A stretch of DNA of 64,000 nucleotides, from NCBI GenBank assembly GCA_024195585.1, contig SWBL01000059.1, positions 1-64,000 on the forward strand, given 5' to 3'. Source of the stretch: Aureobasidium sp. EXF-3400. Lineage: Eukaryota > Ascomycota > Dothideomycetes > Dothideales > Saccotheciaceae. Below are positions 31,862 through 45,338 of this stretch, one piece after another. The notes below the pieces were generated by a model that saw only the letters and a program-made list of their open reading frames with translations, ran no database searches and was not told the DNA's origin. Position numbers and translations under genes: made by a program. Position 1 is the stretch's first letter; each line of letters begins with the position of its first letter.

Positions 31862-34217
31862 ATGACGCTCTCCGACACGACCAACCTGTCTGTCCACACC
31901 CAGAAGCCCGCCATGGATGAGCGTAAGAGATCCATTCAGCCCGACTCGGACGACATCTATCCCAGCAAGCGCCACCAGACCACTCAGAATGCGCCCGCCA
32001 TGAGGATGGACTCTGAGAAGGAGAAGGATGTCGAGGTGCGCCTGCCCCCCTGCCATCTTCAATTCCACGTGACCCTCCCTACTGACACTGTCGACAGTCA
32101 TTCCAGAAAGACGCCATCCTCCGCCAGATGAAAGAGTACAAGCGCGAGAAGGCCCTCTACGAGTCTCAAGTCCAAGACCTGTCCAAGCGCTCCCAACACC
32201 ATGACGATCACTTGCGCATCGTCGACTCATGGTTCACCCAGGTTGATAATCCCCGACATGTCCCCATACACCGAATCCCGACGCTGACGCCGCCGATTCT
32301 ATAGTTACTCGACGATATCAGAATTCTGGTTGGCGACCTTGTCTCAGACCAAGAACCTGAGGCCGGTGAACTCTTCCGCTCATCATTGCTCTTCGACGAC
32401 CACTCCCAATTCGAGTCTCACCTCAAAAATCGCTCTTCAAAAATAAAGGCCGCTATCAAGGATGTTTTTGGCAGATTGCCTGCCGCTGAGCCAGAAGTCA
32501 GGAGTTTGCAGGAAAGACTATCCGCCCTCTTGGCTACAGAGAAGGCCCATGTCATTGAGAGCCAGAGACTTATTGGCGAGCGCGACCAGTTGTCAGAACG
32601 CCTGGAACAAGCCTCGTATCGTTACCTTCTCGCCGAAAAGAAACTCGATCGCGCAAAGAGCGCTCAAGTGCAGAAACTCGAGCGCCAGGCGATAATGGGT
32701 GGAACCTCCGAATCCAGCTCTTCCTCAGAAAAGAAGTCGACCAAGAACGAAACTGCTGAGACGAATGGCGATGTCGACAGTGCTGTTCACGCCGCCGCAG
32801 AAACAGCACGCAGGGAGGCTCTAGCTGCGTCCGAGAAACGAAAACTCCAAACAGAACAACTCGAAGCAGAAAACAAGCAACTAACAGAAGAATTGACCTC
32901 TGCCAAAGTTCGACTCACATCACTATCTGATGAAGACTATGCCAAAACCGACCTTTACAAACTGCTGAAGTCCCAGCACGAAGATGTCATCAAGCGTGTC
33001 AACGATCTGGAAGCCACTAACTTGCAGTTGCGTGAGGAAGCTCAGAAACTGCAGGCCGAGAGAACGTCTTACCGCAACAACATGGAAGAGGAGTCGCAGA
33101 CGAATACTACCGACCTTGAAAGCCAACTGGCACGCGCCGAGTCTGATCTTGCCCGTATTCGCAACGCAAGAGATGAGCTGTCAGCTGAACTTTCCGTTCG
33201 CAAAGGATCGCAGGAGCAGAGTCAGGTAGCTTCGGACTCTATCAAGGAGTTAGCAGCTGCCCGAGAAACTCGCATTGTTGCCCTGGAATCAGAGGTTGAA
33301 CGTCTAAAGTTGCAGATCGGAGAGAGCACTGCGGCCTCTACTGACGAAGCTCTGCAAGGCATGTCGATTGAAGATTTGAGATCAAAACTCAAGACGCTCG
33401 AAAATCAACACTTACTGCTCAACAACGAACTACCCTCTATGGAAGCAGCATGGAAGAAGACCAAGAGCTTGGCAGAGAGGAAAGTGTCTGAGATCATGGA
33501 ATGGGAAGAACAGCGCACACGTATCAACGCCGAGAAGGCGAAAGCCGATCAAAAGTACTTTGCTGCAATGAAGGCAAAGGAAGCCCGCGAGAACGAACTT
33601 CGAACCCTCAAGGCGCAGAACGCAAAGAGTTCCGAGATTGTCACGCAGCTGAAGGACGCCGAGAACAACAGCAGATCCCTGATTATCAATCTGGAAAAGC
33701 AGATTTCCGAGTCCAAGGAATCATTAACCTCCCTTTCTCAACAAAACCGAACAATGCAACAAAAACTCAGCGAAGGAAACATAACTTTGGAGAAGCTCCG
33801 CACACAAATCACGGACATGAAGAAGTTGGTTGTTTCAAAGGACACTGCGTCTTCAGCGGCAGCATCAGCGAAACGACAAGCCGAGGTTGAGCTTGAAGAA
33901 GTCAAGGTCCGCTTGGAAGACACCAAGAAATCACTTGACAACATGAAGAGAAAGGGATCCGGACGGGAGTCAGAATCGGACGACTGGCGGGTAAGTGCAA
34001 CTGAATCTCATTACATTCATCATGAACTGACGATAAACAGAAAATCGCCATTTGTCCTGTCTGCAATTCGAATCTCCGCAACACCGTTCTCAAACTATGC
34101 AGTCACACTTTCTGTCAAGGCTGCGTACAGAATCTTATCGCCAATCGATCTAGGAAATGTCCATCTTGCGGTAAAGCGTTCGGCCATGCAGACCACATGC
34201 CTATCGTTCTGGCATGA
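31862..34217 (+). CDS. BRE1: E3 ubiquitin ligase Bre1 (histone H2B)
   Basis: Four exons, 31862-32035, 32098-32241, 32305-33990 and 34041-34217, give 726 residues. Bre1 with Rad6 monoubiquitinates histone H2B in the nucleus. Exon 1 carries MDERKRS, exon 2 the conserved KDAILRQMKEYKREKALYES and HHDDHLRIVDSWF, and exon 3 a very long coiled coil. Exon 4 holds the RING finger: CPVC, KLCSHTFCQGC and KCPSC, ending FGHADHMPIVLA. An unspliced reading would run off frame at exon 3 and lose the RING. The ATG at 31913 is an alternative start; I prefer 31862 because related proteins carry a short extension before MxDRKR. One donor (GTTGAT, 32242) is weak. Confidence 0.92.
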
Positions 34218-35087
34218 GTTATAGTTTTGGACTCTGCTACACAAAATCCTATTCATCTGGAAGACTGTTATTCCATTCTACGATACCCTGGCTTTTTCCC
34301 CGGTCGCTTTCTATTGCTTCTCGCTTCGATGGGCGGCTTTACTTGTTCTTGGGATAGACGTGTCAAGCATTTCACTCAGCAAAAGTCATGCAGACTCCAG
34401 GGCTGGCCCAAAATTATTTGCTCAACTCGCTTTGCGTGACGAGATATGAAGATCTCGACGCCCTACAATTGCTCTTACCCGTCACACGAGCAGTTTCACA
34501 TCAGACAGCAGCATCGCTAATGATCGAAGAACCTTGGATACTTGGGGTAGTGCTCTTCTCTCGTTCAGACCGTCTCCGTGTCGAGCCAAAGAACACGTAC
34601 ACAGTTGGATGCTCGACCTGTGCATCTACTGGTGTACCATATGCTGCCATTCTATCAAGCCGGTTGTACTACAATGCCTGTATTGATGTGAGTAGGCGCA
34701 TGCTTTGTCGGCACACAGGTTCCAGCACTGGGTTTGTGAATATCATGATGGAACACGATAGCATTAGCTCGAGGAAGATATGGAGTGCTGAAAGGCACCC
34801 CTGCTTTGAACTTCAAGATAAACAAGCAAAATCAAAAGTTTTACCAAACGTTTCAGCCCTGCAAATATTCACATGCCTCTAAAGATTTTCTCGGATTTTA
34901 GTGTTGTTGTCGTGATGATCACTCAAGCCAATGAAAGTTGATCATATACGTTGCGCACCAATCGCCATCACTTTGTATTCTCCGTGAGCTTCTAAACTCA
35001 TACAGCCAGCATTGGAAGGATCAACAAAAAGCACCACGAACCCGCCTGATCTTCCATCCGGGAGAATCTGCCACTTTCCTCCGTCGC
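34218..35087. other. Intergenic, no gene recognised
   Basis: 870 bp between converging BRE1 and the Cys-rich peptide gene. Open frames up to 164 codons (plus, 34388) show no domain and no codon bias. Confidence 0.4.
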
Positions 35088-35474
35088 TCACTTGCAATCC
35101 CAAGTGCCGGCTTTGGGCCAGCAATCACCCTCTGTCTGCCTGGTGACTTTCGCCTTGCATCTCCTCTTGTAGTGTACATTTCTCATTTGTGGATCGTTCT
35201 CTGGGAATTGCTCGTATAGCATATAGCAGGCCTTAAGCATCAATTCGCAGTTGTGCATGCCTACGTTCTTGCGAGGGCAACGTCCGAGGAAATCCTTCTG
35301 GCGCTTTTCGAGTATGGTGAGGTCGGGGTCGTAGGTGGAGAGGGCAGCAATTCCGGCTGTGGAGTTTGGAGTAATGATTTGGGATGGAGTGGTGAGTGGT
35401 AAGGCTGGAGCGAGCATGATGAGGCTGCTGAGCGTAAGAAACCAGAGGTAGAGGGACCAGAAGATTGGAAACAT
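35088..35474 (-). CDS. Secreted cysteine-rich peptide precursor with Kex2 site
   Basis: 128 residues from the ATG at 35474. Residues 1-25 are a strong signal peptide (aromatic/leucine-rich, ending APAL). A propeptide of about 30 residues follows, with one N-glycosylation site (NST at 37) and a Kex2 site EKR at 56-58. The predicted mature part, 70 residues, has six cysteines (GRC, HNC, KAC, RRC, GDC, WDC) and many basic residues. A TATATAG at 35560-35554, about 80 bases upstream, supports this ATG over in-frame ATGs at 35618 and 35537. No family is recognised. A small secreted effector-like or cell-wall peptide is possible. It diverges from the BMT5-like gene. Confidence 0.6.
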   Translation of the reverse strand: MFPIFWSLYLWFLTLSSLIMLAPALPLTTPSQIITPNSTAGIAALSTYDPDLTILEKRQKDFLGRCPRKNVGMHNCELMLKACYMLYEQFPENDPQMRNVHYKRRCKAKVTRQTEGDCWPKAGTWDCK

Positions 35475-35957
35475 GGTGTCTTCGTGGCCGTAGAAGCTTT
35501 TTGGGACAGGAGCGAAGGAACGGATGCGAGATAGCATTCTGTTTGGGAGCTCTCTATATACTGAACTCATAGAACCTTTTCCTTGGGTCGAACCACATTT
35601 GAGCAAGATATAGATCATATGATATGCTCATGCAACCATGATGAGTGCCGCTTCTGATGAATACTTGTCGCAATGCATACCCGTGTCTACAAACCTTGAG
35701 ACATTGCTACAGCAAACTGAGCCCTTTCAATCTTCTGCCCTGTAATATACTGGATGACTGCAATTGTCGAGGGTGCGAAAGAAGAGGGAATGCCAGAGAT
35801 GGAAAGAACTTGTTCGTCGAGGCCCTTGGGCTTTGTGGGGGCGGCCCGTCCCTCATGTCAATCTTCGCGGAATGACGCGCCGCTATCAATCTTCAAAGTT
35901 GCAAAGCAGAGAAACTTTCCTGCACTCGAAACCCATATAAACAATCCGCAAAATAAC
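35475..35957. promoter_or_regulatory. Divergent promoter, Cys-rich peptide / BMT5-like
   Basis: 483 bp between opposite starts. The BMT5-like frame stays open back to 35754, but the sequence there is not protein-like, and MGKSKRRK at 35958 is the family start. Confidence 0.5.
35554..35560 (-). promoter_or_regulatory. TATA box of the Cys-rich peptide gene
   Basis: TATATAG on the minus strand, about 80 bases before the preferred start codon, giving an expected start of transcription near 35530. Confidence 0.5.
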
Positions 35958-36914
35958 ATGGGCAAATCAAAGCGTCGCAAGACTCAAGAACGCAGAGAGC
36001 ACAACGAAAAGTCCAATGGTGGACGTCCCAAATTCAACGTCCGCGACGGGCCTTCACGACCGAAACACCAGCAATCGAGACCCTCACACGCCAAAACGAC
36101 TCCAGAAAAGAAAGAAAAGAAAGCAGCAGCAAAGCAACAGCAGCCCCAGAACCAAGACCCGATAATCCCTTTCGATCCTCTCGACCGTATTCTTACCATT
36201 GGCGACGGCGACTTGAGTTTCAGCAGAAGTCTGGTGGACACACATGGTTGCGCTGCTCTGCTGGCCACAACCTACGATTCTGCAGAAGAAATACTGGAGA
36301 AATACCCACAAGCGCAGGAAAACAAAGATGCGATAGAGGCAGAAGAGCAAAGAGTATTACACGGTGTAGATGCCACCAAACTAGGACAAAGGGAAGTCAA
36401 GAAACAAGCTGGAGGTTGGGAAAGAGTCATGTTCAACTTTCCACATGTGGGAGGAAAGAGTACGGATGTCAATAGACAGGTTAGGTATAATCAAGGTACG
36501 TTTCCTCTTGGCCTCATACTGGTTGCCAGGATCGCTGATTACAATGTGCTAGAAATGCTGGTTTCGTTCTTCAAGGCTGTAACACCACTCTTAGCTCCTC
36601 ATGGCACCGTCATTGTCACTCTCTTCGAAGGCGAACCTTACACCCTCTGGAATATCCGAGATCTCGCTCGTCACTCTGGCCTAGAGGTCCAACGTAGTTT
36701 CCGCTTCCAGGCTGATGCATATCCGGGATATGCTCATGCGCGAACGCTAGGAAATATTGAGGGAGGTGGTGGTTGGAAGGGTGAAGAGAGGCTGTCAAGA
36801 AGCTATGTCTTCCAGCACAAAGGTGCGGCTGATGTGGTGAAGAAGCAGGAGGCTAAAAACAACAAGAGGAAGAAGATGGAGGAGAGTGATGATGAAGACA
36901 GTGATGAGGATTAA
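35958..36914 (+). CDS. BMT5: 25S rRNA (uridine-N3) methyltransferase, BMT5-like
   Basis: Two exons, 35958-36495 and 36553-36914, give 299 residues. The start MGKSKRRKTQ opens a basic nucleolar-type N-terminus of about 65 residues. The BMT5/DUF2431 Rossmann-like domain follows: ILTIGDGDLSFSRSLV, LLATTYDSAEE, VMFNFPHVGGKSTDVNRQV and a RYNQEMLVSFFKAVTPLL junction. The 57-bp intron is a multiple of three with no stop, so the unspliced frame stays open and would add 19 residues in the middle of a conserved block. The C-terminus is Lys-rich then acidic. Yeast Bmt5 makes m3U2634 of 25S rRNA using SAM. Convergent with MSW1. Confidence 0.85.
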   Translation: MGKSKRRKTQERREHNEKSNGGRPKFNVRDGPSRPKHQQSRPSHAKTTPEKKEKKAAAKQQQPQNQDPIIPFDPLDRILTIGDGDLSFSRSLVDTHGCAALLATTYDSAEEILEKYPQAQENKDAIEAEEQRVLHGVDATKLGQREVKKQAGGWERVMFNFPHVGGKSTDVNRQVRYNQGTFPLGLILVARIADYNVLEMLVSFFKAVTPLLAPHGTVIVTLFEGEPYTLWNIRDLARHSGLEVQRSFRFQADAYPGYAHARTLGNIEGGGGWKGEERLSRSYVFQHKGAADVVKKQEAKNNKRKKMEESDDEDSDED

Positions 36915-37052
36915 AGTGGATGAACTGGTTAAAATCATTGTTATCTATATTGTTTGATACCCCCAAAGCGTGGATATTACGCCGTTTTGCATCTATGCTT
37001 AGCATGATAGGAGTCCAAAGGGCGATGATTGCACGCACGCGATGCATCCCTC

Positions 37053-38785
<1,733 letters not shown>

Positions 38786-39662
38786 ATGTCTTGGGCCGGT
38801 TTCAAGAAGAACGTCAACAGGGCTGCCACCCAGGTCATGGTCAAGACTGGCCATGTCGAGCAGACCCACGATCGCAGTTACGAAGTCGAAGAGCGCCGCT
38901 ACAGAGTCATGGAAAACGCTGCCACCCGTCTCCAGAAAGAATCCAAGGGCTACCTTGACAGCTTGCGCGCAATGACTGCCTCGCAGATGCGCATTGCTGA
39001 GACAATCGACGCCTTCTACGGAGACGCCGGCGCCAATGATGGTGTCTCTCGCAGCTACAAGCAGGCTGTTGAAGACTTGGATGCCGAGACTATCAAGGCC
39101 TTGGATGGTCCCTTCCGCTCCACCGTCCTCGACCCTATCAACCGCTTCTGCGCCTACTTCCCCGACATCAACGAATGTAAGTCATGACTCTCCCCTCCCA
39201 CTTCCTCCATACCCTTCCACCTCCCTCTCTTCGCAGCCTTCAAGACTAATCACCTTTCTCTCCACAGGCATCAAGAAACGCAACAACAAACTCCTCGACT
39301 ACGACCGCGTCCGCGCCCAAGTGAAACGCCTCACCGAAAAGCCCGACAAGGACGTTACCAAACTGCCCCGCACGGAAAAGGAAGCAGAAATGACACGCGC
39401 CGCCTACGATCAACTCAACGAACAACTCTTCAACGAACTGCCTCAACTCATCGAACTGCGCGTTCCCTACCTGGATCCTTCGTTCGAGGCTCTCGTCAAG
39501 ATCCAGTTGCGCTTCTGTGCTGAAGCTTACTCGAGAATGGCTCAGGTGCAGCAGTACTTGGATCCTGACACTAGAGATCAGTATGCCAATGGCAATCTGG
39601 ATGCTAGAGTTGAGCAGGTCTTGCAGGAGATTCGTGAGTTGAGTATTGCTGGCACTGTTTGA
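38786..39662 (+). CDS. RVS161: BAR-domain protein Rvs161/Hob3
   Basis: Two exons, 38786-39176 and 39268-39662, with a 91-bp intron, give 261 residues, close to yeast Rvs161 (265). The whole protein is an N-BAR domain: MSWAGFKKNVNRAATQVM at the N-terminal amphipathic helix, YEVEERRYRVMENAATRLQK, and DYDRVRAQVKRLTEKP. It forms a heterodimer with an Rvs167-type partner and bends the plasma membrane at endocytic sites, downstream of actin patch assembly. There is no SH3 domain, as expected for this branch. Head-to-head with MSW1. Confidence 0.95.
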
Positions 39663-40238
39663 GCTTGCGTTGTTTGTTTGCGCAAATCGATCAACAGCCC
39701 ACTTCTCACTGCTTGTTTCACTGTCCAAGCCAATCGTAGATGTCATGAAAGAAAAGACAGAGTTCCACACGAAAGAGAGCTAATCACCACTGGCATTTGA
39801 TGTGGGAGAAGAGCACATCAGGCGTTTTCTTTTGTTTTCAAAGGGTTTTCAATTCTCTCTCTCCCCAGAATCCAGTCGTCCTAGACCATGGATTTTCTTT
39901 TACGGGGATGAATTAAAGTTATGTAAATAGAGTAACGAAAGTCAAAGCATTTTAATAACTGTTTCTTCTTTTGCGTGCCCGAAAGACAGCTTCTCTTTCC
40001 TTCTTTTGTGTCTGTACCTGATCCCTGAGATGCCTCTGCGGCTGCTCGAGTCACAAGCTCAGTCCTGTACCGGAAGTCTATGGACCCGCTGTCCTCGGCG
40101 CCATAATCAATCGCATCTCCACTTCTGTGACTCTTTCGAGCGGGTGTATGAATACTGCTGCTGTTGCTGGTATATTTATCAGACCAGGTGTCCTGGGAGA
40201 TCGGCTGGGAGTGGACCGTAAAGCCATAATCGTGATCT
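39663..40238. other. Convergent 3' intergenic, RVS161 / AOS1
   Basis: A 576-bp spacer between converging stops, with T-rich sequence (TTTTCTTTTGTTTTC) at about 39825-39840. A minus-strand frame of 278 codons (39881-40717) mostly overlaps AOS1 out of frame and has no support. Confidence 0.45.
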
Positions 40239-41791
40239 CTACTCAAGCAGGATAGGCTCAACGGTTTCTCCCTGGACGGCGTTTTCACCATTGGCAGGTG
40301 CGGTGGAGATGGCATTGTTGATCTGCACTCCATTGCTGTGGCCGTTCTGCATCTGCTGCAGCTCGAGTTCAGAAGGTTGCACCTGAGGTACACCACCCGG
40401 AGCACTAGGTTGAAGGAATGTCTGCAGAGCGTAGATGGGTCCGTCGAAGTTCTCGCCATCAAACATGACAAAGTTCTGAATGGGTTGCTCGCGCTTGCCG
40501 AGTACATTGATGACGTCCTCTGCGAGTCTGCCACCAACAAAGGCGGCGGTGGGAACAATCTCGCTGCCGATATTGTGCAGGAAGCTGCGGAGGAATTCGG
40601 CCGTGAGTGTCTCAATTGGCATTTGGAGCTCCTTAAGCTTATTTTGAGCCATGCGGGTGAACTCGGCCAGGTCAGGGCTTGAGTTCTGGTCAGGTAGGTG
40701 GTGGTGGTTGCGCTCAAAGTCCCAGAGTGCGCGCAGACACGGGAGAAGAGGTGTGACGGACTTCATCTTACGACGGTTGCGGATGAAGTCGTCTGGCAGG
40801 GGTGAAGTGTTGGCTAGGAGTAGTGGGGAGTAGATCTCACGTTTTGTGACAGTTTCGATGTTTTTGCCGTTCTGCTTCTTGGTCGAGACTCCAATGATGC
40901 TGCGTGTCATGGATTCCGGCTTGATAACGGCAGGCATGTTTGACATCTCGCGTTCGATGATGTAGTCGTGCAAGATCAAGTCGGCAAAGATGAAACCGTA
41001 GAAGCCATGGATACCAGAAGCGTAGAACGGACGGTTGACGAGTCGACATGCGGCATTGATGGTAGACATGGTCTCCAGATTTTGATCACAAGCGATGACG
41101 AGTTGGAAGGGAGCATAGTAAGTCTGGTCTTTCGTCAGGATGTTGCTGCTGTCGGTTCTGACTGCAACTCTTGGGTTTAGCTCTTGAAGGCGTTCTGCAG
41201 CGGCTTCTGCTCTCTGTAGGGGAAAGGTCAGCCAAGATCACGAGCTTAAAGCCATGAACACTCACGTTGCGACCAATGTCTTCTTCGCGAACGAAGTACT
41301 GAGCGCCCAGGTCGTCTTCAGTCACCTGGTCACTATCGACGATGGTCAAGGAGCCAATGCCGTTGAGAATGAGGTTCTTGGCGATCTCGGTACCCAAGGC
41401 TTTGACGGAGATGAGCAGAATATTCGCAGAGCGCATTCTACGCGCGAAAGATTAGTACCCTCTTTGCGATGTGGGCGGAGCAACTCTTACCTCTCCTGAG
41501 CCTGTACACCCCAAAGACGAATTTGACGGTCATAGAGCGCGATCTCATCTGTATAGCTTTAGTGACCAGACTAGAAGATTGGTGATGCGCGTGTTCTTAC
41601 CAGCGCTCATGGCTTGTGCTTGGGCAATAGCAGCGACAGTCTCGGCGGCTGCATCGTGATCCTGGGTTGCTCCGTTGGTCTGATTCACTACGGACTATCA
41701 GTCTTTCTTCTTTTGACTCTGATAATGTTCGGGTCTCCCATGGCTTACTGATGTCACCGTTGGTAGGCAAGGCGATATCGTTAATGGACAT
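40239..41791 (-). CDS. AOS1: SUMO-activating enzyme subunit 1 (Aos1/SAE1)
   Basis: Five exons, 41791-41749, 41687-41601, 41548-41491, 41437-41266 and 41213-40239, give 444 residues; introns are 61, 52, 53 and 52 bp. Aos1 pairs with Uba2 to form the nuclear SUMO E1. Conserved blocks: DEIALYDRQIRLWGVQAQER, RSANILLISVKALGTEIAKN, LTIVDSDQVTEDDLGAQYFV, and in the last exon CRLVNRPFYASGIHGFYGFI and SEIVPTAAFVGGRLAEDVIN. As in other Aos1 proteins there is no catalytic cysteine domain. The first intron uses the acceptor CCGTAG at 41688, which keeps phase. It shares a 513-bp promoter region with SPC1. Confidence 0.93.
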
Positions 41792-42304
41792 CCTGCTGAG
41801 TTGAGAGCCCTCTCTGGCTAGAGATGGTTGTACGTTGTGATTTGATGCTTGTCAAAAGTGTGATTGATGAACCAGATCTGGTTGAAAGAGTTGTATATGC
41901 ACAAAGAATAGAAGAACCAGAAACAAGTGAAAGTTGATTGTCTCGCAACTGGACGTGGCTCCGAGAAAGTGATGGAATCCGCGGAAGCGCAATGTTATGT
42001 TCCAGATAGTCGCAGTAAGCGATTGAGCAGCAGATGTTTTCAAGTGGAGCCCAGTGAGTAGAACAATAACGCGATTGATGACGAACCAGAGGAAATAATG
42101 TGAAGTTGCGAATAAAAAGTAAAAGCATCCGAGTCCAAACCTCAGATGCGCGCAAGTGGTCATGGAATGCACGGACGCTTTGTTTGAGTCGGCATCGTCT
42201 TCCCCGAGCACATTCGCGACCCTGATGAACACCTATGAAGCTTGCTGTTGCCCTTTGACACTCTCATAACATACACATCTTAACAGCACAAACTTAAAAT
42301 TACA
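41792..42304. promoter_or_regulatory. Divergent promoter, AOS1 / SPC1
   Basis: 513 bp between opposite starts. The short minus-strand frames are not supported by any domain. Confidence 0.5.
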
Positions 42305-42779
42305 ATGGACGCAATCATCGAGTCCGGTCGCAAGATCTGGGAGGGCGAGATTGTAAGCCTTTGCATTGTAGCAAGGACAAGACGAACACTAACAGCTCCT
42401 AGGACTTTGAGGGTCAACGCCTGGTCGAGATGTTCTGCAGCGTCCTGTTGACAACAGCTGGAGTATGACTATCCTGTCCATCATATATCACTCAACACCC
42501 ATACCTCTACTCCGCCATCAGCCTCACCACACATCAATCGACGTCCCGTTTCACACAGAGCTGATCCCGTTATAGGTCCTTGCCTTCATGGTCGGCTTCG
42601 CAACTCAGAACATTCAATACACTCTCTGGATCCTACTTGGTGGAGCTGCTCTCACATTCGTCGTATGCGTACCGCCATGGCCCGTCTACAACAAAGACCC
42701 CGTCAAATGGTTGCCTGCAAAGAGGTCAAACGGCGTCGCAGGCATGAACATCACAGTCGACGGAAAGAAGGTGCAATAG
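42305..42779 (+). CDS. SPC1: Signal peptidase complex subunit 1 (Spc12)
   Basis: Three exons, 42305-42352, 42403-42462 and 42576-42779, give 103 residues; introns are 50 and 113 bp. Spc1 is a small ER membrane subunit of signal peptidase, which removes signal sequences and whose Spc1 part guards membrane proteins from wrong cleavage. The sequence shows the family order: IWEGEIDFEGQRLVEMFCS, a first membrane helix LLTTAGVLAFMVGFATQ, a short lumenal turn QNIQYT and a second helix WILLGGAALTFVVCVPPWP, then VYNKDPVKWLP. Both termini face the cytosol in relatives. Far too short per exon to be found by simple open-frame search. Confidence 0.93.
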
Positions 42780-43142
42780 ACTTCACAATGCATGGATATT
42801 CAGGCGTTTGCGGGACAGGTCAAGGCAGCAAGTTACTCGCCTGGCCGGACAGGAGTTATGGGATCATAAAAATGGCATGTTTCTGCCTTTCATTAACGTG
42901 TGCGCAACACGAATGCGCCGAGTTGTAATGCTATGTCTTTGGTCGTGTGATGTCTGGCCGAACTCGTCGACGTCTGACTGATTGTGTGCTTTCCCTCTGT
43001 CCGCAGAGCTGCTCTTTCTGTGCCTTGGGGTATAGTGTGATATGCGGCAGATGGCTGGATGGCGGGAAGTTGACGCTGGAATGCATGATAGCGTGCGGTG
43101 AAGCAAGGGTAGGTGGTCGGTCCAAGTGGCGAAAGCGATTGT
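42780..43142. other. Convergent 3' intergenic, SPC1 / RBX1
   Basis: 363 bp between converging stops; nothing recognised. Confidence 0.45.
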
Positions 43143-43651
<509 letters not shown>

Positions 43652-44156
43652 GTTTACTGATGAGGTGTGCGGTAGAGGCACAAGTATTTGATAGTGGAGA
43701 AGAACGAATCGAAGGGTCGCGTGTCGCAAGAGTGTAAAGGTGGATACGGATGTGAATGTTTGATGGCAACGCAGGCAGCTGCTGCCAACACCGGAGGCTC
43801 GAAACGCGGAAGCTCGGCTCAGAGCCGAACGTGCTTGCGTCAGATCCAGATTTAGATAAGATCCGTCACGCGCCTGTGATTGGTGCGATTGTAACCGTCG
43901 GGCGCAATTGCCAACCACGACGACATTCACGTGCGTCCTCGCGCCTACCCTTAACAAGTCATTCATTTTCCTTGTCTCAGCACCCAAGAAAGACACCTAC
44001 TACACGTCTCTGGCACCCGCTTCACGCGATCCACTCCTCGTTCACTCGCACTCCGACACTTTTCGATCTCTCGATCCAATATTTACCTCGGTCTTACGCG
44101 CCATTCCAGGACGTCAACATCCCTACAAAGCTGCCCTGCCGCCTTGCGCACTGGTC
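43652..44156. promoter_or_regulatory. Divergent promoter, RBX1 / Edc1-like
   Basis: 505 bp between opposite starts. The Edc1-like frame is open back to 43908, but the extra residues are not conserved-looking. Confidence 0.5.
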
Positions 44157-45338
44157 ATGTCTACCGTAATCGCTGCTCCCTTCCAACAACCTGCGGCCTT
44201 TGCTTCTCAATATCACAACATGTCCAATAGCCCTACACAACCTACCGCCCAGCGCAACACGAGGCCCCCGCGTGCTCGCAATGTCAACATCCACAACGAC
44301 GCTCAGAACACCCAGTCCGACTCTGGCCTTCCCTCGCAAGCTACAACTCCAAAGTCAAAGAAGACCAGACCTAGGGTAAACGACAACCGTGCTGCTTCAA
44401 ACAGCGACGTACCCAAGTCAACGAACCCTCGTTCCAAGGCCCCGCACAAGTCACAGTCACCTACCGCTACTCCTGCGAAAGCCGCTGCTTATGCTGGCCC
44501 CACCTTCCATGCCTCTCCTGCCGCCTCAAATCTGCCAATGCCCAAGTTTGCTTCCAAGTCGGTACCCCCTGTCACAACAGCCAACTCTATGCAAGCAAAG
44601 CTCGATGCCGAGTCTACAAAGCTTAATGCTCCCTCGCCATCTCTCGACAATGCTGCCCCACAACAATTGTCAAGGGAAAGATCTCCGCTCGATATCTTCT
44701 TCAACGCCGACAGGCAAGAGCGAGCCATCAAGAGTTCGCCTTTGGCCCAGAGACGCACTACCCCACCTGAAGCAAAGGGCATGTTTAACCTGGACATTGA
44801 CACTTCTAGCAGCCCTGCTGCCAACCGAAACCAGGCAGAGGTCGACAGACAGGCCTATACCCAGTCACTGAAGAACTTCCTGAATCTGCAGCCCTCCACC
44901 ACTTCGCCTGCCCAGCCTCGCGCTCAGCCGAACCCTGCATTCCAGACGCCTCAGCAGCAGCGTACCCTTGACGCCGACCCTTCATTGCACTATGGCAACC
45001 GCAGTCTGACACCACTTTTCCACGCCGCTCGAACCCCATCTTCGCCTCAGACCAACACAAACTTTACTCCTAAGCGCGAGCATTCGGGTCATGCTCAGCA
45101 ACCCTTCGATCCTCGTGCTTACCTCGAGTCTCAATCACCGTTCATTTCACGTCCTCAACATGCTACAGCCTCGCCGCAGCAGCATCACTATCAGCCTCAG
45201 CCTTACCACAGTCCTGCACAGAACATTGGAGCTCACCGACCACAGCCACCCCCTCCCCAGCGTCCAACAGAACCTGATCGTTCGCCTGATGTCAAAGGCA
45301 TGGAGGCTAAGCTCAAGGGCATGCTTAAACTCACTTAG
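44157..45338 (+). CDS. Proline-rich protein with PNRC/Edc1 decapping-activator motif
   Basis: A single exon encodes 393 residues of low-complexity Ser/Pro/Gln/Ala sequence. The one sharp signal is YAGPTFHASPAASNLPMPKF at 112-131, the PNRC/Edc1-type motif that in yeast Edc1/2 and human PNRC2 binds Dcp1 and activates Dcp2 in mRNA decapping. A second short block, SPLDIFFNAD near residue 174, is also found in fungal relatives as I remember them. The inferred role is a disordered decapping enhancer in the cytoplasm or P-bodies. A start at MSNSPTQ (residue 22) is possible. It shares its promoter with RBX1. Confidence 0.7.
   Translation: MSTVIAAPFQQPAAFASQYHNMSNSPTQPTAQRNTRPPRARNVNIHNDAQNTQSDSGLPSQATTPKSKKTRPRVNDNRAASNSDVPKSTNPRSKAPHKSQSPTATPAKAAAYAGPTFHASPAASNLPMPKFASKSVPPVTTANSMQAKLDAESTKLNAPSPSLDNAAPQQLSRERSPLDIFFNADRQERAIKSSPLAQRRTTPPEAKGMFNLDIDTSSSPAANRNQAEVDRQAYTQSLKNFLNLQPSTTSPAQPRAQPNPAFQTPQQQRTLDADPSLHYGNRSLTPLFHAARTPSSPQTNTNFTPKREHSGHAQQPFDPRAYLESQSPFISRPQHATASPQQHHYQPQPYHSPAQNIGAHRPQPPPPQRPTEPDRSPDVKGMEAKLKGMLKLT

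Noticed and set aside
34388..34882. 164-codon plus-strand open frame
   Set aside because: Length within chance expectation; no motif or bias.
39881..40717. 278-codon minus-strand frame
   Set aside because: Most of it is an out-of-frame shadow of AOS1.
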